Positions 25,158-37,086 of a stretch of 64,000 nucleotides of DNA are shown here, piece by piece. The stretch is from Narthecium ossifragum. Its lineage: Eukaryota; Streptophyta; Magnoliopsida; Dioscoreales; Nartheciaceae. The DNA lies in NCBI GenBank assembly GCA_963920575.1, contig OY986963.1, positions 9,090,896-9,154,895 on the forward strand, given 5' to 3'. The notes beneath the pieces were generated by a model. The model saw nothing but the letters and a program-made list of their open reading frames with translations. It made no database searches and was not told where the DNA came from. A program made the translations under genes and the position numbers. Position 1 is the first letter of the stretch; every line of letters begins with the position of its first letter.

Positions 25158-25553
25158 TGATAGGACTCGGCGTTCTAGCCGAGTGCCTATACCAAATAGG
25201 CGTTACATGTAACATGGTTTTGGGTTTGAGGAGTCTAGTAGGAGTCTAGTATGATGGGCTGGAATCTATTCTTGAATTAGTAGTTATCTTGTTTGTAGGA
25301 GGTCGAGTCAGGCGCCGGGTTGTGGCGTGCGGCTTAGGAGTCAAGTTGGTCAGGAACTTAGTTGAGAGTAGGGTTTGCTGGGATTATAAAAAGGGGAAGT
25401 TAGGGTTTGTATTTTTTCATGCTATCATAATAAAAGAAGAAAGGGGTCATCTTCCAGCCATCAATTGGAAGCTTGGGGTTTCCTCTGCCATCAAGAGAGG
25501 AGAAACTATCTATCACGCAAGAGGATCACGTCTTCCTCGATAAGATCCTATCA

Positions 25554-25897
25554 TACATGCAAGATATACAAATATTGAATTGAAGACAACTGTACTGATA
25601 AAAACTAGTTCCAAATGATAAAATTAAACATATTCATTAATAAAATTAAAGCTGTTCAAACATGTCCAAAATTGATATAAGCAACTTCATTCAATGCTTC
25701 ATTCAATGTCGGTTGAGGTATCTCTTGATATATTGGGTTCTTTGCTCCATTGGAAAGCTGAAAAAATAGAAAATAAGTTTGTCATTTGCACCCATTTTAT
25801 ATCCAGCATCGTCTCTCTCATTTTCATTCAATCCTTCCAACTTCTGTAGCTCAGAAAAAAAATTTATCCTTCCTCTCAAGAAGTGACTTGTCAGTAA
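25554..25897. other. Short flank with no recognised feature
   Basis: AT-rich sequence between the Gypsy 3' LTR and the Myb/SANT pseudogene. Its right part may be 3' sequence of that pseudogene. Nothing else is recognisable. Confidence 0.4.
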
Positions 25898-26747
25898 CTA
25901 CAGCTTGGCTAAGTTCATGAGTTGCATAATTTTAGAACCAATAGTTGAAGCAACTTGATGAATAGCCTCAATAACTTCAGCTCATATATTGGATTTCTTC
26001 CGTTGTTTTACCCGAGAGGAAGTACTTTCAATTGGACTGCCAATGTCTACATGAGTAGCGCACATGTTTACATCTGCTTGAGAAGCAAACATGGTGGCAT
26101 AACTTGTAGACATTGGTTCATTCTCCTCTTCAAACCAATTGGTATTGTAAGGTGGTATATATTGACTTTCATCAATGTTTTCACTTTCTTCTTCCCTATT
26201 TTCCTCGACCACATCAGCAGGTCCCTCTGCATCTTTTCCCATTGCCCGATCCTTGGCAAAGATCACATACAATGTTTCAAGGTGGTCTAGCCTCTTGTGT
26301 TTGAAATTAGCTGCTCTTTTATTACTCTACCAAAATTTAAAATGATATGTAAGTACCATAGAAAGCATTACTACAAAACTAATAATAGTAGTTAACTTGC
26401 CATTGAGCTTAAGGTAAATTTACCTTGATATATTCATCCCAAACAGCTGGCTTAGCTATCACATATTTGTTGACATGATCCCAACCCAATCCACTGGTAT
26501 TTGTACCATATTCATAGACAATTCAAAAGTCTCTTTTCAAAGTTTTTAACCTTGATTCTATGTATGGCTTTCCTTTTATTCCAGCATTGGGTAATTGTTT
26601 TTTGATGACAACCTCTAAAATTATTAAATATCCCCCTTTGAACCCATTATCTGCATTATGAGTGCCCTTGTTATACAAATCCAACAATGCTGCAATAAGT
26701 ATGGTGTCTTCCTCATTAGTCCATTTGTGCTTATCTCCTTCAGACAT
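25898..26747 (-). pseudogene. Myb/SANT-like DNA-binding protein, two exons, two in-frame stops
   Basis: Exon 1 runs from the ATG at 26747 to 26424 and exon 2 from 26326 to about 25898, with GT-AG borders. The N-terminus KHKWTNEEDTILIAALLDLY is the first helix of a Myb/SANT-like (Myb_DNA-bind_3) domain. The domain continues through NGFKGGYL and IESRLKTLKRDF to NTSGLGWD. In-frame TGA codons after KRDF and after RKKSNI break it. The acidic middle and the AIHQVASTIG tail are typical of this plant family, which includes L10-interacting MYB proteins and the second ORF of Harbinger transposons. Its origin from a transposon is plausible but not shown. Confidence 0.75.
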
Positions 26748-26860
26748 GACTATCAAATAGCAACTAAATAACAAAATATAAGAATATACCTAAGGAAATA
26801 GAAAATCATATATACTTTATATCATATACAAAATAGCATCACTTGCAACTTTATACGACT

Positions 26861-26931
26861 CAAGCATCAAATTCAAAGTAGCATTTCAAGCATCAAATTC
26901 AAAGTAGCATTTCAAGCATCAAGTTCAGAGT
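26861..26931. repeat. 26-bp tandem repeat, about 2.7 copies
   Basis: CAAGCATCAAATTCAAAGTAG starts at 26861, 26887 and (with changes) 26913. Short non-coding satellite. Confidence 0.85.
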
Positions 26932-27059
26932 ACATTATCCAAAAGGATTAGTGTCAATAGTACTAATAGAAATAAACACTGCAAATAAAAACAAATTGTC
27001 AAATAACATTGGTTCAACACAAAAACATGTTTAATTTCTTGATAGTCTCCACTGATTGA

Positions 27060-29377
27060 ACACATCCTCCGCCAATTGATTTCTCCAATTTCTCTATGCA
27101 CCACTAGTTTCAATTGTGCTAATTGTTTCACACCCGCGTGGTGCACACACATCCCCTTTATTTGGTTTCCATGTTTGCTAGAACCTTAGGCGAGGTGTGG
27201 ATCGAAAGATCCAAGCTTGTGCTCGCGAAAGCTTGTTTTTAGGACAGCTGGCGGCCCGTGTGCGATCGGTCACTCCCAGGAACGACCGACTCCTGGGAGC
27301 GATCGATCGGACATGTGTCGGTTGTCTAAATAAGAATGCGTCTGACATGTCCGGATAAGGACGCGAACCGACTTAGCCCCGCCCAGTCCGATCGATCGGT
27401 CCTAGGACCAATCGATCGGACTCGAGCCTATAAGTAGCCCGAGACTCCTCTGTTTTTTCCGATTTTTCTGCTCCTCTCCTCCTACCTTAGAAATTCTCGT
27501 ATGGAGCTCGATCCAGTGGCTTGGGAGGCTTGCCAGGAGTAAGAGGAAGAGATCTACACCCTCCTTCAACGGTTTGATTGAGAATCAAACGTGGATTAGC
27601 GTAGTTTGGTAGGGTTCTTCCTTAATCCCTTAGATTATGTGTTCTTCATGGTTTTGTTTGTTTGTTCTTCAATTAAAGTATGCTAGCTGATGCTTGATAG
27701 CTTTTTTATCACCTGATTAAACTTTAGTAGGATTTGGTTTTGATTTGATATGAATTTAAGCAAGTTTTTCCATATGTTATTCTCGGATTTTCTCGTTTAA
27801 TTAGCACATGATACGAGTTGGTGTTCTAATGTGATTTCTGAGTTGTGCGTACATGTTATGAGTTGGTGTTATGAATGAAAGTTGTAGATCCGTGAGTTAT
27901 CTCTCATTTACAACCAGTTTCATGATTTTTGGATTCATGTACAATTTCTGGTGAATTAAATGGACTGTCTGTGCTGAAACAGGACAGTTTGCTTAATTAG
28001 TGTAATTAAGTGGTTTTTAATTATTTAATCAAGTTTATTCTTGGCTGAGATGATCTTGATGATCGTTGGAAGATATCGGCAAAGTTTAGTTTTAATCCAA
28101 GTTATTTGCAATGGGATTTTGATTGATTTATCAAATCTGAATGTTTACCGAAATTGTAAGTTATGATCAACTTTTCGTTTATCCGATTGGTCTGGTTTTT
28201 GGAATGTGATTTGGGGTGTGCCGTTGAGTGGGCATATCAAGTTTCGCATCAGTCGGAACGTTATATTGATAATTATGACTTTCCAGAGTTAGTAGATCTT
28301 TTGCTTTAATTGGATAAATTAAGCTGTTCGTTATCACATTATAATAATGTTATTATATCTGCGTAGGCCCTGTGATTGGCATGTGGTTCAACCAAGGGGG
28401 TAGCGCCCTTGGGATATGTAGAATAAAATATGCATTTTATTTAGACCCTTGCCATGTTCACCCTTGGTGAGTTGTGTATTGCGCATGACCCTGTGTAATA
28501 TTTGGCATATTGTTGCATGCTTGAATTGTTATCCTTGTGTATGTTCATATATGGCTTTGTGTGCATTAAATGAATAATGACAGGGCGTGGGCGATTGGTT
28601 GATCGCCGATCCGAGGCTTTCGGGTAGCTCGAATCTAGCTCTAGGACCGTGACGGGTAGCGTGGTCAAGGATCAGATGGTAGTATTCAGTCGATATTGAT
28701 GATAGGCTTAGATGACTTGAATACATGTTGATCGATGATTTAGAGGTCGTGTCGGCCTCGAGCCTGTTCTGATGTGTAGCCAGTGTCCGGTGTTCTATGA
28801 CTCTTGAGTAGAGGGTGTTCCTACTCAGCGGTGTCTGTTCCCGCCTAGCAGTGTCGGTTTCTTGCTTGTGGGTCTGCAGTGCTGGTTTCCTGCGTTGAGG
28901 GACTCGCGATGGGGTTATGGGGCCCATGTGTACACCCAGGGTTGCTTGAGGGCGGCATTGTTGTGTTCCCTCCTTTCTGTGTGTCGTAGTGTAGAACCCT
29001 ACTGAGTTTAATTGCTCACTCCTACCCCGACTGCGTTTTACAGGTGCAGGCGTTAGCTCTTCTTCGGTGGCCCCTACCAGGCAGGTGTTTGGTGGTGCGG
29101 GGGCGTCTGGCGGTGCTTGAGGAGAGGTGATCGTCTGTACCCTTTTTGTTTAGATAGTCTCTTACGGGAGTATGATATATAAATGTTAACCCTTTCGAGG
29201 ATTTGAATTTATCTTATTATATTATTAAGGTTTGGTATTATTGTTAAATAAGGGTGTTTATGAACAGTTAGGGAGACTAATAGATTAGAGGAAACCCCTC
29301 GCCAAATTTATTTCGCATTCAGTTAGGTTTCGGTTCGCGTCGCCCGGCCCGATTGGGTTCACGGGTCTGTGCACGAC
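27060..29377 (+). mobile_element. Degenerate long LTR, same family as 61571-63755
   Basis: In opposite orientation this segment shares landmarks with the LTR at 61571-63755. These are TTTCACACCCGCGTG with CACACAC near its 5' end, GATCGCCGATC followed by a GGGTAGCTC-like string in the middle, a GCTCACTCCTACCC and CAGGTGC tract, and a terminal GGGTC...GCACGACA. A TATA box (CCTATAAGTAGCC) lies at 27427-27440, directly downstream of ATCGAT palindromes. It has no coding content. The left boundary is uncertain and no target duplication was found, so this copy is old. Confidence 0.65.
27272..27420 (+). promoter_or_regulatory. CGATCGATCGG palindromes next to a TATA box
   Basis: ATCGAT cores sit at 27302, 27391 and 27411, the last two 20 bp apart. 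Diverged versions (ATCGGT at 27275, ACCGAC at 27295) are also 20 bp apart. The last palindrome ends about 10 bp before TATAAG (27429). The layout parallels the arrays at 44.2 and 63.5 kb. Confidence 0.6.
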
Positions 29378-29379
29378 AT

Positions 29380-29560
29380 GTTGCCTGAGCATGCAGGCTC
29401 ATACAACATCCAACCTGGGTGCACTCAACCTTGGTCTGCAACTCATCCGGCCAACAATCTCTTCCCAGCAGCTACCTTGAGATTCGAACCTGTAACCTCG
29501 TTCTAATACCACGTGTCAGTTTATGATTTACGAGCTAACCACTCGTACGAAAACTCCAGA
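29380..29560 (-). mobile_element. tRNA-derived SINE-like sequence
   Basis: On the minus strand a B-box-like AGGTTCGAATCTC lies about 50 bp downstream of an A-box-like GAGTGGTTAGCTCG, the spacing of a tRNA-type Pol III promoter. A related tail segment (TTGCCTGAGC...CATCCGACCAACAAT) recurs at 29775-29845, so the unit or its 3' part is present twice. No target duplication was resolved. Confidence 0.4.
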
Positions 29561-29994
29561 TTGATAGTAGGGGCGCCCATATTACCTTTACCACAGAATC
29601 GTGGTCGACCCCCATAGATCGACCACGACACCACATAGCAGTGCAAAAAGCCTCATATTAAACGGCGGGTGGACATTAGGGGTTGCGCCACATGGGCATC
29701 GCAAGTGGGATGGTCAGGAGCCCACACTCTGCCTTGGACACCTAGCCTAACAACAGAGGCGAATCAAAAGAAGTTGTTGCCTGAGCCTGCTGTCTCATAC
29801 GACACCCAGCCTAGGCATGCAGCCCATCCGACCAACAATTATTTTAGTAACTTTTATGTATCTGAATTGTTTTTTCATGATACTAAATTTATTATAGTTT
29901 ATGGAAATTGACTGAATGACATACATGACTATATGAGATTATATCATTAATTTGATGGTATATATACAAAAGTATGAAAAGGATAGTGGCATAT

Positions 29995-30235
29995 AAGTAA
30001 ACTAGTACTATCCCCTGCCACATGGCAGGGTAACCACCATCTCCCCTCACCTCCCTCATAACTCCCCACTAACCCTCCTAACTCCCCCCCTCCACCACTA
30101 TTACCCCTCCACATCAGCAGTCACATAGGACTAAGCCTGGCACATAGGATGCCAATAGGACAACCAAAGGTTATTTTATAACCGTGCTCCAATATAAGAA
30201 TGATATCTCTTTTTTAATGTAAAAGGCATTTTCAT
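29995..30235 (+). repeat. Dispersed repeat R, forward copy
   Basis: About 205 bp matches the reverse complement of 38585-38790. Shared strings are GGTAACCACCATCTC/GATAACCACCATCTC, AACTCCCCACTAA, and CACATCAGCAGTCACATA/CACATCAGTAGTCACATA. Non-coding; probably a short non-autonomous element, family unknown. Confidence 0.65.
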
Positions 30236-30864
30236 AAAGATAAGCAGTTTCATAGTAACGTATCTTTCATACCCGATTCAGAGTAGTATGGTCGAACCCA
30301 TTTTTCCTTTCATGTGAATCCAATCCTATTGTTTCCATAGCCACATCAACTAATTATGGCATTTCGTTTTTGAGGGTAATTACATATACATTTCTTAAAA
30401 CGTTTGAATTTATACAATTATATCTAAAATTTTAAAATTTACAAGACTATCTCGAAAAACATAAACAAATAACATATTTACCCTTCTATTACCTCCCGTT
30501 TGTAAAAGTGACTTAACTATGGTTAAACCCTAACTTAGGCATGCGAAATGTCTTAAATACCCTTGGGTCTATTTAATGTCAAATTCCCAAGTTTGTATAC
30601 CTAAGTTAAATGCAACTTATCATCGAATAGTTGTAGATTGTAGGTACAGATCATAGATCTATGTGTAGGATTGGGGTTTCTCTAGAGATTTGGGACAAAA
30701 TTTTTATGTTTTTTCTAAAATTTTTAGGGTTTTTTGGGGTTAATTATAGATAAGGAAGGGGATGATCATTGAAGTTTTTTATTTAAATTTAAAACCAACG
30801 TAACTGTGAGGGTATAAAAGTCATTCAACCCTCCATCGTTAGTTCCAAAAGGCGTCAATGGGAT
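30236..30864. other. Intergenic, AT-rich, no recognised feature
   Basis: No coherent reading frame, RNA gene or repeat structure was seen between repeat R and the MULE-type MITE. Confidence 0.4.
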
Positions 30865-30873
30865 ATTCCCATA

Positions 30874-31062
30874 GGATGCGGCTATCCGCACCACAAAATG
30901 AACTCAATACATCACAAAAATTATTTTTTGAAAAAAAATATAAAAATCCTAAACTACCCCCCTCTCTCTCCCGACGACAGCGACAGCCTCCCTCCCTCTT
31001 CCCTCTCTCTCTCTCTCCCGGCGGCGGCGGCCTCCCTCCCTCTTCCCTCCCTCCCTCCCTCT

Positions 31063-31096
<34 letters not shown>

Positions 31097-31931
31097 GGTG
31101 ACGCCGGCCTCCCTCTTCCCGCTCTCTCTCTCTCTCTCTCTCTCTCTCGGCGGCACCAGCCTCCCTCTCCCCCCCTCCTCGCCTTCTCTCTCTCCCGCGG
31201 CCGGCCGCCCTCCTCTCTCCCGCGGCCGGCCGCCCTCTCTTTCCCCCCACCTCTCTCTCGCCTTCTCTCTCTCCCGCCTCCCTCTTCCCTCTTCCTCTCG
31301 CCTTCTCTCTCGTTCGCGGCCGGCCGGCCTCCTCTCTCCCGCGGCTGGCCGCCCTCCCTCTTCCCCCCCTCCCTTTCTCTCCCGCAGTCGGCCGCCCGCC
31401 CTTTCCCCCCTCTATCTCGCCTTTCTCTCTCTCACGCCTCCCTCTTCCTCTCACCTTATCTCTCTCTCGCGGCCGGCCGGCCTCCTCTCTCCCGCGGCCG
31501 GCCGCCCTCCCCTCTTCCCCCCCTCCCTTTCTCTCCCGCGGCTGACCGGCCTCCTCTCTCCCGCAGCCGGCCGCCCTCCCCTCTTCCCCCCCTCCCTTTC
31601 TCTCCCGCGGCTGACCGGCCTCCTCTCTCCCGCAGCCGGCCGCCCTCCCTTTTCCCCCTCTCTCTCGCCTTCTCTCTCTTCTTCTCCCTCTTCCCTCTTC
31701 TCTCTCGCTGCCGGGCGGCCTTCCTCTTCCCCCCCTCCTCTCTCCCGCGCCCGACGGTGGCTGCGGGGGTGGAGAGGTGGTGGAGGACCGGCGATGGCTA
31801 CCGGAGTGGTGGTGGTGGTGGTAGAGAGGGAGGGAGGGAAGGGGTAGTTTAGGATTTTTATAATTTTTTTTTTACAAAAAATAATTTTTGTGGTGTATTG
31901 AGTTCATTTTGTGGTGCGGATAGCTGCACCC
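30874..31931. mobile_element. MULE-type MITE with about 80-bp inverted ends
   Basis: The ends share GGATGCGGCTATCCGCACCA and GGGTGCAGCTATCCGCACCA (the right end reverse-complemented), and the match continues for about 80 bp. Flanks are the 9-bp ATTCCCATA (30865-30873) and ATTCGCATA (31932-31940), an 8/9 match to the 9-bp duplication of Mutator-like elements. The interior is a CT-rich minisatellite built on CTCTCCCGCGGCCGGCCGCC. Its long open frame (30858-31847) is compositional. The element lies about 760 bp upstream of the gene at 32693. Confidence 0.85.
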
Positions 31932-32692
31932 ATTCGCATATATTCAATGGAAAAGTAACCCGAGAATAACTACCTGAATATGCTATTTTTTTCGGAATAA
32001 TATTGTAAATTTTGGTAATGTAAGGATGTAAATTCGTAGATTTTCAAGGCCATATATGTAACTTACTTTCTCCCCTCCAGGCTATCACGTGAGACTGAAA
32101 AAGCACGACTTTCTCACACCTCTGAGCAAAATTCGATTCGCGGGATCCACTCCATTCACCCAATGAGACACCGCCAGCTCATTATCAAGAAACGCTGTCG
32201 CCTGCGTGACCGGACGCAGCCAGCCAGGGCTCTTCACGCACTTACAAAGATAGAGCCACCCCATTGGTGGACCTCTGTCTTTGGCCGTACCCGCGACAGC
32301 TCTCTTCCCGCGCTGCTCTGCCTGCCCCGCTCCCGTCCTCCCTCCGACGTCCTCCACGAGAGCACTAAGAACCAGTTCCCGAGGCACAGACCCACTGCAT
32401 TCGTCCCTCTTCCCCACCTCTCATCGCCATGGGAGCCCGCACATAGGTATCCCCTCTGCTCTCCTCGGCCTTGTTTCGTCGTTTTCTATTCCTTCGATAT
32501 CTCCAAGAAAACAGAGCCGGAGCAATCCCTGGGTTAGGAAGTTTCACCAAACCCTAAAATGTTTGCTTTTTGCAGATATTGTTTTGCTTCTTTAATGCGA
32601 TGAGGTTTTGTTGCTGCAAATGATGAGTCTGGTTTCTTTTGATGTTTCGTAGAGATTAGCTGCTTATTTGCCTACTTTGGAGGATCGAGAAG

Positions 32693-35600
32693 ATGAGAGA
32701 GGCTGGCAAGAGTCATAATCTCTTGTTGGACATATGGAGTCGGAAGAGCCGGCTTAGGTCGGGGACTCGCATGCTCGCCGCGATCTTTAGCTCTTCAGAC
32801 GAGACGCTGGAGTCATCTGATACGAGAACCGAATCAGAGAATGATCCAAAAGAGTCATATGTGGAGAATACGGAGGAAAGGGACGGAATTGAGAAGGATT
32901 TCAGCCAGGGAAATCATGCGGAAAATGATACTAGTATGGATGCTGACTACAAGCTTTTCTTGGAACATCTCAGGGTCGACGGGAAGTCATATGTTTTTGA
33001 GATGGTGAGGAATGGGTCGTATCTGTTTTTGAAGTACGAAGCAGAGGAGGACTCTAGCGATGTTATTCAATCACCGGGTAAGAGAAGTCGAGGCAATGAT
33101 GTGAGGAAAAAGAAAAAATACCCTGGCAAAAGGAAGTCGAAGAAGGAAAGGTTGCCGCCGAAAACAAGTGAGGCTGTTCCTAGCCCACCACTATCTGTCC
33201 ACATAAGCAAAGCAGATTGGTCTCTGGTTGATGAAAATTACCAGATTTTCCTTAATCATGTGAGGGAATGTGATGGTTCTATGATCCTTCAGCTGGATGA
33301 TAATGTGGTCATTAGATATGAAGAAGAAATAGGTGAAAGACAAGGTGGAGGAGGAGGAGGAGGAGGAGGAGGAGGAGGAGAAGAGGAAGAAGAATTGCCA
33401 CGCGAAAGTGAAGATAAGCTAAAGAAGAGTAATACCGGCTCATGCAATATGGAGTTGCAGCCATACACCGGTTCTCATGAGGTATCTAAAGTACATATGT
33501 GTGTGTCTAAAACTGATGACTAATTTCTACACTGGTAAATTCCAATGCCTAGCTTCACTTCTTTGATTGCTCATACTACTGCTCGGTTACTACTCCATTT
33601 TGTTCTAGTTTACATTGTTGAAGTCTATATTATTTTATTCCAATAGCCACGTGAATCACACTAGCTGTTGTATTCAGGAAATTCAGACTTCATTTTCAGA
33701 GAGACTTGCGGTTATTCTCGGAATGCCATTCGACCTGAATGAGTATGAAGATCTGCTGAATGCTGCAACCATCCGTGTTCCAAAGATGAAGCTAAAACAC
33801 TTGCGGAAAATGTCCATATCTTATGCAACCGACGAGCCTGGTTCATCATATTTGGATTATTACCCTGGTAAGTAGGTGGAATCCATGTATTATATGGTCC
33901 GCTGTTAATATGTATTGAAGGTGGTGTTCTCTTGTTGCCTCTCATTGTACATGAATTATCATATTTCAGACTTGGATTGAGAGTGTCACACGTGGTTATA
34001 CTTGAGTTCCTTCAGATATTATGGCACATTGGACATCAATCCTTCTTCTAGTATATTTTGGGAAATTTTTTTGTTGCTAATTGTACAGTTATGCAATGTT
34101 GCTCAAGTTACTATTTCATTTTTATGTCTGGAGTTATTTCACGCACTATGGTGCAGCATCCTATTTGTCCATTTATAGGTCATGAAATATTTTCAAAGTC
34201 AAACCTACTATTGAAGTTTGCATCAGATCTGCAATTACACATTGAAATTTCACGCATGATCAATGCCCTGTCTATGTAGAATCAAGAATGAACTTGGTTT
34301 GCATCATGCTTTGTCTTTTAAACGTCTTTCCATCATATTTCTCTTGGTTGGAGCTTCCTCTTCCATTGATGCTAAATTTGCCAAGCATCCTGGATTTAGA
34401 TTTTGAAACATCATTCTAGGCATTCTCCATGAAGATTGGCTTATATTCGCAGATCAAGATACAAGTTGTCCTCTATCATGCAATATTCAGATCACCTACT
34501 GAGGATCAAGACTTATGACATCTGACATAACTGGACTTCACTGTGAAAATGTTCCCTGGAGCCCGACATGAACTGTTAATAACAAACATGTGGCGACAGC
34601 AATCTGCAGCACGTTCTGTCATACAAAAATTAAAGGTTTGAATGCATAAGGTTGCTCATAGGTCCAGGAGTTACTGAAGCATTTGACATATGTTCAAGTA
34701 TAGGATCAATCCTCATGCGTCTTTCTTTCTCCACTAACTCCACTCACCTCTTCATTGTGGTATAAGCTATGAGTTTGCGTACTGGTTGATGTGTGAACCT
34801 ATATATAAGTGGCAGTTCAGGCAGCAAGCTCTGTAAGTCCAAGAGGGCACTGTGCTGTTATATTTTGCTTATAGCTTGCAAATTAATGTGTCATAAAAAT
34901 CAAATCCAGCCAGATATGGTGGCCTGCAATTACAACAGAAGTTTAGGATGTGCTAGACTATTCCTTTCATTTTTGCTTAATGTTTTTGGTAAAAGATTTG
35001 TTCACCTTAAGCACTTTGTATGATAGAAACTTTTCATGTGATTAGCATTTTTTATTGCTTAATGTGCCTCTTTCATTATCTTCCCATTTCCATTCGCATT
35101 TAATTCACTTCCAGGAATGGTTCATATAATTTCATGGTCAATCTTGTAGGTTCATTAACAAATAATTACTTTTCTTTTTATCTCTTTTTTTTTCCCAATA
35201 TTAGATCTTGCCAGAAGGATTGAAAGTGAAGATTCTCAAAATGCTTTGATCTTATTGCGTGGCTTCTTCTTTTGGTTGAAGGTAAACCCTCCAAATTTGC
35301 TATAGTAAAATTTCTTCTTGTGGTTGCCTTAATTTTTATTTTATTTTTTTGCTTTGCAATGTTGTGTCACTAGAGATAAAGTTGTCTCATAATTTAAGCA
35401 ATCACTTGTTAAACAATATTTTTCTGAGTGTATGATGGGGCAGTATTTACAGCTAGGAAGCATCTGATTGCCAACATGAGATCATGTATGCTAATGGTAC
35501 CATATAGTTCACAATACTCACAGGGAGAATCTGTAAATGGTTAATGCTCCTATATAAGGATGATATCCTTGCAAGTTGTTTCTGAGAGACACATCTGAAT

Positions 35601-36736
35601 TAAATTATGAGAATAGTTAATGCTCGTATTCTCATATACCTATGTGAATTATAGTTGTGTCAAAAGCAGTTATAGTACTACACACTGTTGACACTGCGAT
35701 ATAGTTAAGCTAAAAGATATCGTTTGATGTACAGATTTTATTAGGTAGAATTTGTACCGCAACATGGTTGGCTACCCGCGGGTGTAAAAGCCATCGAAGC
35801 AGCACCATGAGACTAATAGTGCTGGTTTTGGTGGGTATTTAGAAGACAGATTTATACGGACTTGAAATAAAGTGTGTACACTATTGCCCACTCGGTAGGT
35901 ATTGGTGTTGTCAGACCCGTCCGGGCCATTTTACCTAACACGTAAAAGGTTGCCTGTGATATTATCAACAATATGCCAACTGATGTGTAAATGGTTTTAG
36001 ATCTGGATTACCATCCATTTTTCTTTGGGGCCAACATGTCTTGATCCATGGGTGTCACAATAAGTTTAAAGATTTCCCTATAATGTGAAAGCATCAGAGC
36101 CACTAAAGGCAATTTTGTTGTGAAGCCCCAATAGTTTCAGATTGAAAAGGCTTTATTATGAACTTCCAGATAACGCTTGTTATATGCCAGATTAATAACT
36201 ATTGATCATTCCTTCAAATCTATCCGTGGCATGTTTTGTGAATCATTCTTTGCCCATGTTTCTATCTGTCGAGCAAGCCCTGACTCTACTATATATAACC
36301 GGAAGCCTGGTATATTTTGCAGTTTCCCTCTGCCACCTTGTGCTTTATTTCTGTTTTCACTACCCTTTTAATGCCAATTTGAGTTAGACCACAGTTAGTC
36401 TGCTCTGATGCTTCGTTGCTATACTATGACCGGAAGCTGGTGTATATTGGATGCCTGTATTCTTTCTGTTTTGCATATATTTATATTTGTAATCCCCTAT
36501 TTCTACGCACAAATCATTTGTTGTAAGAATATTTGATGGACTATTTTTTAGTCTTTACGTTGAAATATGATGTTCATTGGAGGTAGATTAATTTTCAATA
36601 TGATCCTCTTTCGCAGAATTTGGGCCATGAAGGAGCATTTATGCCATGGGCTGCACCTGCATTGACATACAAGACAACACCCTATGAGGGTTGCAGCTCA
36701 ATCCTGCCGCTTCAAATTGAAATGCCAAAAGATTAA
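32693..36736 (+). CDS. Unrecognised plant gene, four exons, 391 residues
   Basis: Exons 32693-33481, 33678-33867, 35205-35281 and 36617-36736 join in phase through GT-AG introns. I do not recognise a named family. Visible features: an acidic, Ser-rich N-terminal third, and two imperfect copies of a ~40-residue motif (YKLFLEHLRVDGKSYVFEM and YQIFLNHVRECDGSMILQL, each ending in a Y-E-acidic run). Between them is a basic, nuclear-localisation-like stretch (KKKKYPGKRKSKKER). Later come a 12-Gly plus Glu run encoded by a GGA repeat, and a C-terminal region with LILLRGFFFWLKNLGHEGAF, which looks like a helical domain. Nuclear location is inference. A 5' leader with a possible intron lies at about 32150-32690. 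Confidence 0.75.
33345..33381 (+). repeat. GGA trinucleotide repeat coding poly-Gly
   Basis: About 12 GGA codons in exon 1 of the unrecognised gene encode a Gly run followed by Glu. A length-variable site is likely. Confidence 0.85.
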
Positions 36737-36818
36737 GCTGATTCCAACATGCCATTTTTCTCAACTTTTTTTGTAAATATCAGGGGAGAAGAAGTCTGGC
36801 TACTCCTGGCTGACCTCT

Positions 36819-37020
36819 GCAACAGTAATATCCCCTGGCTTAGAGATGTTAGAACCTGAACATACCTGCCTGTTATGTACTTCCTAATTTCTGAGGCAAA
36901 CAGAACATGTAATCTTGCAACAGTAATATCCCCTGGCTTAGAGATGTTAGAACCTGAACATACCTGCCTGTTATGTACTTCCTAATTTCTGAGGCAAACA
37001 GAACATGTAATCTTGCAACA
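36819..37020 (+). repeat. 98-bp tandem duplication between convergent genes
   Basis: GCAACAGTAATATCCCC starts at 36819 and 36917, and the two 98-bp units read identically. A third copy begins (GCAACAGTAA, 37015) and then diverges. It lies in the probable 3' UTR of the plus-strand gene and just downstream of ndhM. Confidence 0.9.
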
Positions 37021-37086
37021 GTAAGATTACATGCTTTAAGCTATCAGAAACAGAACGATCTTCTAGACATGAAGTACTTGAATCTT

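Larger units (their letters stand above)
18631..25553 (+). mobile_element. Ty3/Gypsy chromovirus-type retrotransposon, interrupted
   Basis: LTRs at 18631-19015 and 25158-25553 begin TGATAGGA and end TCCTATCA, a perfect 8-bp inverted repeat. A primer site like initiator tRNA-Met (TGGTACCAGAGCC, 19018-19030) follows the 5' LTR, and a purine tract (GGGGGAGGGGA) precedes the 3' LTR. Flanks are TTCAT and TACAT, an imperfect target duplication. Domain order PR-RT-RH-INT plus a C-terminal chromodomain indicates a chromovirus. The short LTRs and small body (about 5.6 kb without the insertion) suggest the Reina group, as inference. A 1.3-kb solo LTR splits gag. Confidence 0.92.

Noticed and set aside
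28529..28927. Minus-strand open frame of 132 codons
   Set aside because: Lies within the degenerate family-B LTR; no homologous frame is open in the other two copies.
30858..31847. Long Pro/Ser/Leu-rich open frame
   Set aside because: It is the CT-rich minisatellite of the MULE-type MITE read in one frame; no domain and no start context.
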